64,000 nucleotides of DNA from GCA-2731375 sp002731375 (lineage in GTDB: Bacteria; Pseudomonadota; Alphaproteobacteria; GCA-2731375), in assembly GCA_030752605.1 (NCBI GenBank), contig JASMDX010000034.1, positions 13,877 to 77,876 on the forward strand. The letters run 5' to 3'. Position 1 is the stretch's first letter, and every line of letters starts with the position of its first letter. Below, piece by piece: positions 1-7,356 of the stretch. Both the position numbers and the translations under genes were made by a program. The notes under the pieces were generated by a model. That model ran no database searches. It saw only the letters and a program-made list of their open reading frames with translations, and was not told where the DNA came from.

Positions 1-335
1 CCGCGCAGGCGGGCGCCCAGGGTGACATTGGCCAGCACATTCAGCCAGGGCAGCAGCAGGTCGCGTTGATCCATATAGGAGATGCGCCCGGAGACCGGCC
101 CGCCGTCACTGACGCTCAGATGCAGCGCCGTTGCCTCGGGCGAAATGCCGGCGATCAACCGCAACAGGGATGATTTGCCCACCCCCGATGCGCCCAGCAG
201 ACAGGTGGTCTGCCCTGCCGGAATATCCAGATCCAAATCCTTGAATACCGCCCGTTCGTTAAATGCCAGGGCGCCGCCGCGCAGCTCGACCCCGATAGCT
301 GGCGGGCTGCTATTATTGATTGTCTGGGCTGGCAC
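1..335 (-). CDS. ABC transporter ATP-binding protein, thiamine/HMP type (partial)
   Basis: This is the N-terminal ~111 residues of an ABC ATPase; the gene runs off the left edge of the window. The Walker A motif LLGASGVGKSS and the downstream Q-loop segment SYMDQRDLLLPWLNV are visible. The product would energise uptake of thiamine or its pyrimidine precursor at the inner membrane (ThiXYZ-type system). That role is inferred from the TPP riboswitch directly upstream and the divergent TenA-like gene, not from the ATPase itself. I place the start at a GTG (333-335), because GGAGGG lies 9 bases upstream and the reading frame is open from there. The Shine-Dalgarno sequence belongs to the riboswitch 3' end, so translation control is expected. 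ATPases of nitrate/taurine-type importers look similar in this region. Confidence 0.8.
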   Translation of the reverse strand, partial: MPAQTINNSSPPAIGVELRGGALAFNERAVFKDLDLDIPAGQTTCLLGASGVGKSSLLRLIAGISPEATALHLSVSDGGPVSGRISYMDQRDLLLPWLNVLANVTLGARLR

Positions 336-339
336 TGGA

Positions 340-435
340 CGCGTCCCTCCGCCGGTACGATCCGGATCAGGTTCAAGGGGTCGTCCTGGGTTTAGGAACC
401 TCTCAGCTGCCGCGTGCAGCTCCCCCCGCAATGAA
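340..435 (-). promoter_or_regulatory. TPP riboswitch (THI element)
   Basis: Read on the minus strand, the sequence shows the conserved CTGAGA box, then CCCCTTGAACCTGATCCGGA, then CGGCGGAGGGA, in the order and spacing of the thiamine pyrophosphate aptamer. The terminal GGAGGG is also the ribosome binding site of the ABC ATPase gene that follows. Binding of TPP would therefore be expected to mask that site and shut off translation. No separate terminator hairpin is seen between the aptamer and the start codon. The exact ends are approximate. Confidence 0.9.
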
Positions 436-506
436 CGGCGATCATAGCGCCGATTGACTATGACCGCAAATATGTAATGAGTATGGCGAAACTAAAGGGA
501 TAAGAA

Positions 507-1250
507 ATGACTACGACAGAAACCTTTTCCGAGCAATTGCGTGCGGGCTGTGAAGCGAATTGGCAAGCTGCGACCTCTCATCGTTTCGTGGCCGAGCTGG
601 CCAATGACGAAATTTCCGATGCGGATTACGTACGCTATCTGATCCTCGATTATGCTTTTCTTGATATACTGGTGGCGCACGTGGGCCAGGCGGTCACCAC
701 GGCGCCCAGTATGGTGGAAAAGCGCCAATACGCCGGCTTTCTGGGCGTTCTGACCGGTGACGAGGATGACTATTTCCTGCGCTCCTTCGCCGCCATGGGT
801 GTCGCGGAGGCGGATTGGCGCCAGCCTTATGATCATGCGGTGGTACGTGGTTTCCACGAGATTATGCTGGGTGGGGAGAGGGTCACATACGCCAATGTGC
901 TGGCGGCGTTATTGCCGGTGGAGTGGGTTTATCTCAGCTGGGCCAAATCGGTCGCCGATCACGCGCCGGCGCGCTTTTATCTAAAGGAATGGATCGACCT
1001 GCACACCGATCTGGGTTTCGAGGCCTTTGTTATGTGGATGGCCTCGGAAATGGACCGCATCGGCTCAGCGCTTTCCGCCAGTGAACGGCGGACCGTGCGG
1101 GGCATCTTCAACAAGGCAGTTGAATTGGAGGTCGCATTTTTCAATGCGGCGTATGAAACAAACTCGGGAGATGCAGGAAATGGGTCGTTTGAATGGCAAG
1201 ATCGCGATGATCACCGGCGGCACCAGCGACATTGGCGCACGCACAGTTGA
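507..1250 (+). CDS. tenA: TenA-family protein (thiaminase II / aminopyrimidine salvage)
   Basis: The protein resembles TenA/thiaminase II, all-helical cytosolic enzymes that hydrolyse thiamine breakdown products to salvage the HMP moiety. The N-terminal ~220 residues follow the family pattern (for example FVAELANDEISDADYVRYL and YLILDYAFLDI), with the expected length to about residue 220. AGGGA lies upstream of the ATG. It is divergent from the riboswitch-controlled transporter gene, which supports a thiamine salvage role. The last ~28 residues are low-complexity and rich in Arg, His and Asp. They are encoded by DNA that, in another frame, is the start of a short-chain dehydrogenase remnant, so the natural TenA stop has probably been lost and the tail is read-through. 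Confidence 0.8.
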   Translation: MTTTETFSEQLRAGCEANWQAATSHRFVAELANDEISDADYVRYLILDYAFLDILVAHVGQAVTTAPSMVEKRQYAGFLGVLTGDEDDYFLRSFAAMGVAEADWRQPYDHAVVRGFHEIMLGGERVTYANVLAALLPVEWVYLSWAKSVADHAPARFYLKEWIDLHTDLGFEAFVMWMASEMDRIGSALSASERRTVRGIFNKAVELEVAFFNAAYETNSGDAGNGSFEWQDRDDHRRHQRHWRTHS

Positions 1251-1551
1251 AATCTTTGTTGAGGAAGGGGCCGAGGTGGTATTTTGCGGCCGGCGCGAAA
1301 ATCTGGGCCAGGCGTTGGCGGAAATGGTCGGCGTCAAGGCGGCTTTGATCAAAACTGATGTCTACGTCGAGGCGGAGGTTGCCGATCTGATGGCCCGGAC
1401 GGTCGATAGGCACGGACGCATCAACATCCTTTTCAACAATGCCAGCGGCCTCGCGCCAGGGCAACGGGTCGATCATCAACAACGGTAGTGTCGCGGCGTA
1501 TCAAGCCGGTAATGGACCGCCCTGCAAGAAGACCTGTCCGGCCTGAAAAGC
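1180..1551 (+). pseudogene. Short-chain dehydrogenase (SDR) remnant with internal deletion
   Basis: The first ~95 codons read as a normal SDR N-terminus: MGRLNGKIAMITGGTSDIG (Rossmann TGGxxxIG motif), then FCGRRENLGQALAE and INILFNNAS (NNAG-type motif). Directly after the NNAS motif the frame ends at 1488. A shifted frame continues with GSIINNGSVAAYQAGNGPP, which is the SDR strand-5 and catalytic-serine region. About 25-30 residues are thus missing and a frameshift is present; the Tyr-x3-Lys active site is not found. The ATG has GGAG 9 bases upstream and overlaps the 3' end of the tenA-like gene. The product cannot be a working oxidoreductase. Confidence 0.75.
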
Positions 1552-1568
1552 GCCTTCGATGCCGCCGG

Positions 1569-3860
1569 TTAGCCTGATGCATTACTGATCGCTTGCCACA
1601 GGCGTTCCTGGGTCGCCGGCATGTCGATGTTCGTGATGCCCAGGGGCTTCAGGGCATCCAGTACCGCCGACATTATTGTTTGTGGCGCCCCGATGCAGCC
1701 CGCCTGGCCGGAGCCTTTGACGCCGAGCGGATTGTTCAACGTCGGGGTTTGGCGGAAATGCACCTCGAACGAGGGCAAGTGCGAAGCGCGGGGCACGGTG
1801 TAGTCCATCAAGCTGCCGCTCAATAATTGCGCCGTATCCGGGTCGTAGGCGACCTCCTCCCACATGGCCTGGCCGATGCCTTGGGTGACGCCGCCGTGTA
1901 CCTGGCCCTCGGTCAGGCGCGGATTAATCATTGATCCGTAGTCATCGACCATCAGATAGCGGGCCAGGCGTATCGCACCAGTGTCCCGGTCGATCTCGAC
2001 CTCGGCCACATGGCTGCCGCTGGGCAGGGTAAACGGCGCATCTTCGCGCCGCTCGTAACTATCCAGGCTACCCTTCGCCTGCCTAGCGACTTCCGAGAGG
2101 GAAACCGAGCGGCTGCTGTCAGCCACGCAAAACTCACCGTCGGTGAATTCCAAAACCGCCTCATCCGCCTGTAACATCTGCGCCGCGATGGGCCGGGCCT
2201 TGGTCAGGGCCGCTTCCAGTGCAGCAACCAGGGCGCTGCCGCCCATATGCATGGAGCGGGCGCCGCCATGGCCGTTGCCCGCACGGACCAACGTGGTGTC
2301 CGCCTGGATGTAACGGAAGCTATCGAGAGGCAGGCCGAAATGGTCGGCGGCGATCTGGCTATATGCCGTTTCGTGCCCCTGACCGTTGGATTCCGTTCCT
2401 AAGCGCAGCTCCACCGAGCCATCGTCGAGGAATTTGACCTCCGCGCCTTCCGAGGGCGCACCGCGCGCGGTCTCCAGGAAACAGGCGATACCCAGGCCTA
2501 GCAACTTGCCCTGCTCGGCCGCCGCCGCCCGCCGCGCTTCAAAGCTCGTGCGGTCGGCCAGGCGGACCGCTTCTTTCAGGTTGCCCTTGAAATCGCCGGT
2601 ATCGATCTCGATCCCCAGCGAAGAGGTGTAGGGATAGCTGTCGATGACGTTGAGTAAGCGCAGTCGCACCCCATCGATGCCTGTTTGCACCGCCGCCGCT
2701 TCGATCAGGCGCTCGATAATATAATTAGATTCGGGCTTGCCCGCACCGCGATAGGCATCCACCGGCACGGTATTGGTAAATGCGCCATGCACCTCCAGGA
2801 AGACATCGGGAATATCATAGACCCCGCCCATCGCTGTGGAGGCGGCATTGGTCGAGACACCTGGCCCGAAGGATGACAGATAGGCGCCCATGTTGGCGGT
2901 GGTAGCCGCCGAAAGCGCAAGAAAACGGCCATCCGTATCTAGTGCCAGACGGGCCGAGGCGTGAATGTCCCGGCCTTGGGTGCTGGAGAGAAAATCCTCG
3001 CTGCGGTCCGCTACCCATTTGACCGATCGGCCCAGGCGCCGCGCAGCCCAGAGCAGCATGACATATTCAGGATAGACGAAATTTTTCAGACCGAAACCGC
3101 CGCCCACGAAGGGTGCGGCGACGTTCAGTTTATCCTCCGCCACCTTGAATACGGCGCTGGCCAGCTGGCCGCGAATGCCGTGTACTCCCTGGCCCGTAAG
3201 CAGCAGGTTCAGCGTATCCGTGGCCCCATCGTAGCTGCCGATGGCGGCGCGCGGTTCGGTCGGCGCCGGCGAGACCCGGTTGTTGACGATGTCGAGCTCA
3301 ACCACATGGGCTGCGCCCGCAAAGGCGGCGTCCACCGCCGTCCGGTCGCCCTTTTCAAAAACATAGGACAGATTGCCAGGTGCCTCGCCCCAGATTTCCG
3401 GCGCACCGGGTGCCAGCGCCTTGCGGCTGTCGACTACGGCGGGCAGACCCTCGTAATCAACCTCGATCAATTCCAGGGCGTCGAGGGCGGCTTCATGGCT
3501 TTCCGCGACGACGAATGCCACCGGATCGCCCACATGGCGCACGCACCCCACGGCCAGGGCGTGGCGCGGCGGAACGATGATCGGTTCGACCGTGGCCACC
3601 ACGGCGGGGGCGGCGCAGGGCAGGGGGTCGATATCATCGGTGGCCAGATCGGCAGAGGTATAGACGCCGGCGACGCCGGGCAGGGCGGCCGCTGCGCTGG
3701 TATCGATGGCGACAATCAAGGCATGTGCGTACGGCGAGCGCAGAACCGCGGCGTGGAGCTGCCCATCCAGGTTGATATCAGCGGTATATTTCGCCGCGCC
3801 GGTCAGGAAGCCGTGATCCTCCCGCCGTTGTATGGATTGACCTAGAAGGGCGTCGTTCAT
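1569..3860 (-). CDS. Xanthine dehydrogenase/CoxL-family molybdopterin-binding large subunit
   Basis: This 763-residue protein has the full length and two-domain plan of the molybdenum hydroxylase large subunit, which carries the Mo-molybdopterin cytosine dinucleotide site. Near residue 370 it shows AYRGAGKPE, close to the AYRGAGR loop of form II CoxL-like proteins and unlike the AYxCSFR loop of true CO dehydrogenase. CO oxidation is therefore unlikely; an aldehyde, purine or N-heterocycle is a likelier substrate. Near residue 715 the family's GxGExG active-site loop reads KGSGQAG, so glutamine replaces the usual catalytic glutamate. No medium (FAD) or small (2Fe-2S) subunit gene is nearby. 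It is divergent from a second large-subunit gene. The substrate is unknown. Confidence 0.85.
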   Translation of the reverse strand: MNDALLGQSIQRREDHGFLTGAAKYTADINLDGQLHAAVLRSPYAHALIVAIDTSAAAALPGVAGVYTSADLATDDIDPLPCAAPAVVATVEPIIVPPRHALAVGCVRHVGDPVAFVVAESHEAALDALELIEVDYEGLPAVVDSRKALAPGAPEIWGEAPGNLSYVFEKGDRTAVDAAFAGAAHVVELDIVNNRVSPAPTEPRAAIGSYDGATDTLNLLLTGQGVHGIRGQLASAVFKVAEDKLNVAAPFVGGGFGLKNFVYPEYVMLLWAARRLGRSVKWVADRSEDFLSSTQGRDIHASARLALDTDGRFLALSAATTANMGAYLSSFGPGVSTNAASTAMGGVYDIPDVFLEVHGAFTNTVPVDAYRGAGKPESNYIIERLIEAAAVQTGIDGVRLRLLNVIDSYPYTSSLGIEIDTGDFKGNLKEAVRLADRTSFEARRAAAAEQGKLLGLGIACFLETARGAPSEGAEVKFLDDGSVELRLGTESNGQGHETAYSQIAADHFGLPLDSFRYIQADTTLVRAGNGHGGARSMHMGGSALVAALEAALTKARPIAAQMLQADEAVLEFTDGEFCVADSSRSVSLSEVARQAKGSLDSYERREDAPFTLPSGSHVAEVEIDRDTGAIRLARYLMVDDYGSMINPRLTEGQVHGGVTQGIGQAMWEEVAYDPDTAQLLSGSLMDYTVPRASHLPSFEVHFRQTPTLNNPLGVKGSGQAGCIGAPQTIMSAVLDALKPLGITNIDMPATQERLWQAISNASG

Positions 3861-4037
3861 AATCGAACCTCAATCTTGGAATCTTTCAGACAAGCATCAA
3901 GCCTAGCCATATCCGGTCATTGTTGGAACCGATTTTACTCATGCTTGCTTGTGTTACCTCGCACAGGGGCCCTATTATCCCTGCAACACCATTCATGAAC
4001 CGGCATCATGATCCGGAATACCAGGGGTAAGTCAGAA

Positions 4038-6314
4038 ATGAACGATAACAGCCAGCAGTTCAAATGGATCGGTACGAGTCCAATTCGGCCGGACGGACTA
4101 GACAAGGTAACAGGCAGGGCGCTGTTCGGCGCCGATCTCAAACTGCCGGGCATGTTGATTGGCAGAATTCTGCGCAGCCCCCACGCCCATGCCCGAATTC
4201 GTGGCATCGATACCTCCAAGGCGGAGGCCCTGGCTGGCGTGAAGGCCGTCGTTACTTCGGCCGATTTTCCCGACCAGCCCTCGGTCTATGTGGGTCCGGA
4301 CCGGGTGCAGTCGAATCTACATCACATCACCCGCAACGTCATGGCGCGGGAAAAGGCGCTTTATGACGGCCATGCGGTGGCGGCGGTGGCGGCGACCTCG
4401 GCCTCGATCGCCGATCAGGCCCTAAAGCTGATCGAGGTCGATTATGAAGTGCTGGCCCATGTCACCGACGTGGCCGCGGCCCTGGCCCCCGATGCGTCCC
4501 TGTTGCACGAGGATCTGATCACCCGGGGCATGGACCCCGCGCCTGAGAAACCCTCGAACGTTGCCAAATACGGCGAGTTCTCGGTTGGCGATGCGGAGGC
4601 TGGTTTTGCCGAGGCCGACGAAGTTGTCGAAATGGACTTCACCACAGAGACCGTGCATCAGGGCTATATCGAACCGCACGCCTGTGTGGCGCATTATAAA
4701 CAGGACGGCCAGGGGGAGATCTTCTGTTCGACCCAGGGCCATTTCGTGGTCCGCGCCGTGACCGCCAAGCTGCTGGGCATGAAACAGGCTGATCTCAAGG
4801 TGACTGCTTCTGAACTGGGCGGCGCCTTCGGCGGCAAGACCGTTGTTTATGTGGAGCCCGTGGCCCTGGCGCTATCGCGCAAATGCTCATTGCCGGTACG
4901 GGTGGTGATGTCCCGGGTTGAGGTGTTGAAGGCTTCCGGCCCCACGGCCTGTTCCATCATGAAGGTTAAGATCGGCGCCAAGAAGGACGGTACGATTTCG
5001 GGTGCCACGGCAGAGCTGAAATTCGGTGGCGGCGCCTTTCCCGGCGCGCCGGTGATCGGCGCGGCCATGTGCGCCTTCTCCCGCTATGATCTGGCCAACG
5101 TAAAGACCACGGCCTACGACGTTGTGATCAACCGGCCCAAGGCAGCGGCCTATCGCGCGCCGGGTTCGCCCATTGCCGCGTTCGGCGTGGAAAGCACCCT
5201 GGATGCGGTGGCCCGCAAGATCGGCATGGACCCCCTGGAGATCCGTCTGAAGAATGCCGCCCGCAACGGCTCCACCACGGTGTTCGGCCAGACCTTCACC
5301 AATATTGGCTATGCCGAAACCATCGAGGCGTTGATGGATCACCCCAACTACAAGGTGCCCCTGGGGCCGAACCAGGGCCGTGGCGTGGCCTCAGGCTTTT
5401 GGTTCAATGGCGGCGGCGAATCCTCGGCCACCATGCACATTAACGACGACGGTACGGCGGTGGTCGGTACGGGCAGCCCGGATGTTGCCGGCTCTCGCGC
5501 CTCCATGGCGCTGATGGCGGCGGAGACATTGGGTATCGATTACGATCAGGTCCGCGCCACCGTGGCCGATACCGCCAATGTGGGCTACACCCACGTCTCG
5601 GGCGGCAGCCGGGTGACCCTGTCCACGGGCCTGGCAGTGGTCAACTCCGCCAACAAGGTGATCGACGAACTTTGCCTCCGCGCCGCCAAGATCTGGGGCG
5701 TGGAGCCCGAGGGCATCACCTGGGAAGACGGCCATGCCAAGCCGGCCTCGTCCAATGTGGGTGAGTTCGAACCGTTGTCCCTGGCCCAGATCGCAGCGCA
5801 AAAGGCGGCGACCGGCGGGCCCATCGTGGGCAGCGCGGGCGTTAATGCCACGGGCGTGGGCCCCGGCGTGGCGACGCAGATCTGCGATGTCGAGGTTGAT
5901 CCAGAAACCGGCAAGCTGACTATCCTGCGCTTTACCACTGCCCAGGACGTGGGCCGTGCCATCCAGCCCGACTCGGTGGTCGGGCAGATCCAGGGTGGCT
6001 CCGTCCAGGGTATCGGCTGGGCTTTGAACGAGGAATATGTTTATGGCGAAGATGGCTTGCTGCAAAATCCGGGTTTCCTGGATTACCGTATGCCGTTGGC
6101 CTCGGACCTGCCCATGATCGATGCGGTGATGGTGGAAGTGACCAATCCCGAGCATCCCTACGGCGTCAAGGGCGTGGGTGAGGCCAATATTGTTCCGCCC
6201 ATGGCTGCTGTCGCCAACGCGGTGCGCGATGCCACGGGGGTACGTGTAACCTCGCTGCCGATCTCGCCGCCGCGCCTTTTGGCGGCGTTGGGTGCGGGGG
6301 TGATGGAGGAATAA
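4038..6314 (+). CDS. Xanthine dehydrogenase-family molybdopterin-binding large subunit
   Basis: A 758-residue molybdenum hydroxylase large subunit. The N-terminal a/b-hammerhead region contains the typical GRALFGADLKLPGML and RSPHAHARI segments, followed by the Mo-cofactor domains. The substrate loop near residue 372 reads AYRAPGSP, as in hydroxybenzoyl-CoA reductase and xanthine dehydrogenase types. The catalytic glutamate is kept in GVKGVGEAN near residue 714. I start at ATG 4038 because the family N-terminus fits there and AGGGG lies upstream; an in-frame ATG at 4008 would add ten residues. It is divergent from another large-subunit gene, and no FAD or Fe-S subunit genes are present, so partners must be encoded elsewhere. 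The aminotransferase gene lies 170 bases downstream, after two hairpins. Confidence 0.88.
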   Translation: MNDNSQQFKWIGTSPIRPDGLDKVTGRALFGADLKLPGMLIGRILRSPHAHARIRGIDTSKAEALAGVKAVVTSADFPDQPSVYVGPDRVQSNLHHITRNVMAREKALYDGHAVAAVAATSASIADQALKLIEVDYEVLAHVTDVAAALAPDASLLHEDLITRGMDPAPEKPSNVAKYGEFSVGDAEAGFAEADEVVEMDFTTETVHQGYIEPHACVAHYKQDGQGEIFCSTQGHFVVRAVTAKLLGMKQADLKVTASELGGAFGGKTVVYVEPVALALSRKCSLPVRVVMSRVEVLKASGPTACSIMKVKIGAKKDGTISGATAELKFGGGAFPGAPVIGAAMCAFSRYDLANVKTTAYDVVINRPKAAAYRAPGSPIAAFGVESTLDAVARKIGMDPLEIRLKNAARNGSTTVFGQTFTNIGYAETIEALMDHPNYKVPLGPNQGRGVASGFWFNGGGESSATMHINDDGTAVVGTGSPDVAGSRASMALMAAETLGIDYDQVRATVADTANVGYTHVSGGSRVTLSTGLAVVNSANKVIDELCLRAAKIWGVEPEGITWEDGHAKPASSNVGEFEPLSLAQIAAQKAATGGPIVGSAGVNATGVGPGVATQICDVEVDPETGKLTILRFTTAQDVGRAIQPDSVVGQIQGGSVQGIGWALNEEYVYGEDGLLQNPGFLDYRMPLASDLPMIDAVMVEVTNPEHPYGVKGVGEANIVPPMAAVANAVRDATGVRVTSLPISPPRLLAALGAGVMEE

Positions 6315-6387
6315 TTTCCTCCCGCCATTTCCTTGAATGAGTTGCCTCTGCCGGCGAAAGCGTTATTTTGTGCGCCCTCGCCGGCTC

Positions 6388-6447
6388 GAGCAATTTTCAA
6401 TTGCTCTGTATCTTAAGAGTCTGAGCATGTTTTGAAAAAACATGCTC
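6388..6447. repeat. Two consecutive perfect hairpins sharing GAGCA/TGCTC ends
   Basis: The first hairpin (6388-6406) has an 8-bp stem GAGCAATT/AATTGCTC with a 3-base loop. The second (6423-6447) has an 11-bp stem GAGCATGTTTT/AAAACATGCTC with a 3-base loop. Both open with GAGCA and close with TGCTC. Neither is followed by a clear T-run on either strand, so a simple intrinsic terminator is not evident. They sit between the end of the large-subunit gene and the aminotransferase gene and could act as an mRNA end or be a repeat-family element. Confidence 0.65.
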
Positions 6448-6484
6448 GTGGCGCTGCACATAATCGAAACGACGGAGACGCCTA

Positions 6485-7330
6485 ATGGACGCGGTATTTT
6501 TCCACGACGGTAGATGGCACGAACAGCAACCCATGCTGATCGGGCCCATGAACCATGCCTTCTGGATGGCGTCGGTGGTGTTTGACGGCGCCCGCTCCAT
6601 TGGAGGACTGGTTCCGGATGTGGAGGAACATTGCGCCCGCCTTGTCAGTTCCGCCACCAACATGCTGCTGGCGCCCAAGCTGGAACCGGGCGAGATCGCC
6701 AAGCTTTGCCGCGAGGGCGTGCGCAAGCTGCCGCGGGAGATGGAGCTTTATATCAGGCCCATGTTCTTTGCCCGCGAAGGCTTTCTGGTGCCTGATGCCG
6801 ACAGCACGGAATTCGTCCTGGCCATTTACGACAATCCCCTGCCGCCCGAGGGGCCGTTTAAGGTCTGTCTCTCCTCCCGCCGCCGTCCGGCCCGTGACAT
6901 GGCGCCGACCACGGCCAAGGCGTCCTGCCTCTATCCCAACACGGCCCTGGCTCTGACGGATGCGGCCAAGCGCGGTTTTGATAACGCGGTGATCCTGGAC
7001 CCGAACGGCAACGTGGCGGAGTTTCTGTCGTCGAATCTGTGGATCGTCAAGGACGGCGTCGCCATGACCCCGGCCATCAACGGCACCTTCCTGAATGGCG
7101 TGACCCGCCAGCGCACCATTCGATTGTTGCGCGCCGATGGCATCGAAGTCATCGAGAGTACCCTGACGCTGGACGACCTTATGGATGCCGACGAGATATT
7201 CTCGTCGGGCAACCACGCCAAGATCCGCCCCGTCACCCAGTTCGAGGACCGCGAACTGCAACCCGGCCCCATCGGCCGCCGGGCGAAAGAACTGTATCTG
7301 GAATATGCGCAAGGTTTCTCGGTCTTTTAG
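6485..7330 (+). CDS. Class IV aminotransferase (branched-chain aminotransferase-like)
   Basis: The 281-residue protein matches fold-type IV PLP enzymes. It has the N-terminal VFDGARSIGG segment, a candidate PLP lysine in TTAKASCLYPNTA near residue 140, the conserved NVAEFLSSNLWIV segment, and the GTFLNGVTRQRTI phosphate-binding turn. These features point to transfer of an amino group between an amino acid and a keto acid in the cytosol, most like branched-chain aminotransferases. Substrate choice cannot be told from sequence, and D-amino-acid or aminodeoxychorismate specificity is possible. GGAG precedes the ATG. Its neighbours do not define a pathway. Confidence 0.85.
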   Translation: MDAVFFHDGRWHEQQPMLIGPMNHAFWMASVVFDGARSIGGLVPDVEEHCARLVSSATNMLLAPKLEPGEIAKLCREGVRKLPREMELYIRPMFFAREGFLVPDADSTEFVLAIYDNPLPPEGPFKVCLSSRRRPARDMAPTTAKASCLYPNTALALTDAAKRGFDNAVILDPNGNVAEFLSSNLWIVKDGVAMTPAINGTFLNGVTRQRTIRLLRADGIEVIESTLTLDDLMDADEIFSSGNHAKIRPVTQFEDRELQPGPIGRRAKELYLEYAQGFSVF

Positions 7331-7356
7331 GACGTCTCCATCTTCCCCAACCGCGA

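Noticed and set aside
2961..3845. A 294-codon plus-strand frame opposite the left Mo-hydroxylase gene
   Set aside because: It is an antisense shadow of a clear gene, with Gly/Arg/His-rich composition and no domain.
1569..3860. Annotating the left large subunit as carbon monoxide dehydrogenase
   Set aside because: The form I CO dehydrogenase loop AYxCSFR is absent (AYRGAGK instead), the catalytic Glu is replaced and coxM/coxS are missing.
5391..6155. A 254-codon minus-strand frame opposite the second Mo-hydroxylase gene
   Set aside because: Antisense shadow caused by GC-rich codon usage; no protein motif is seen.
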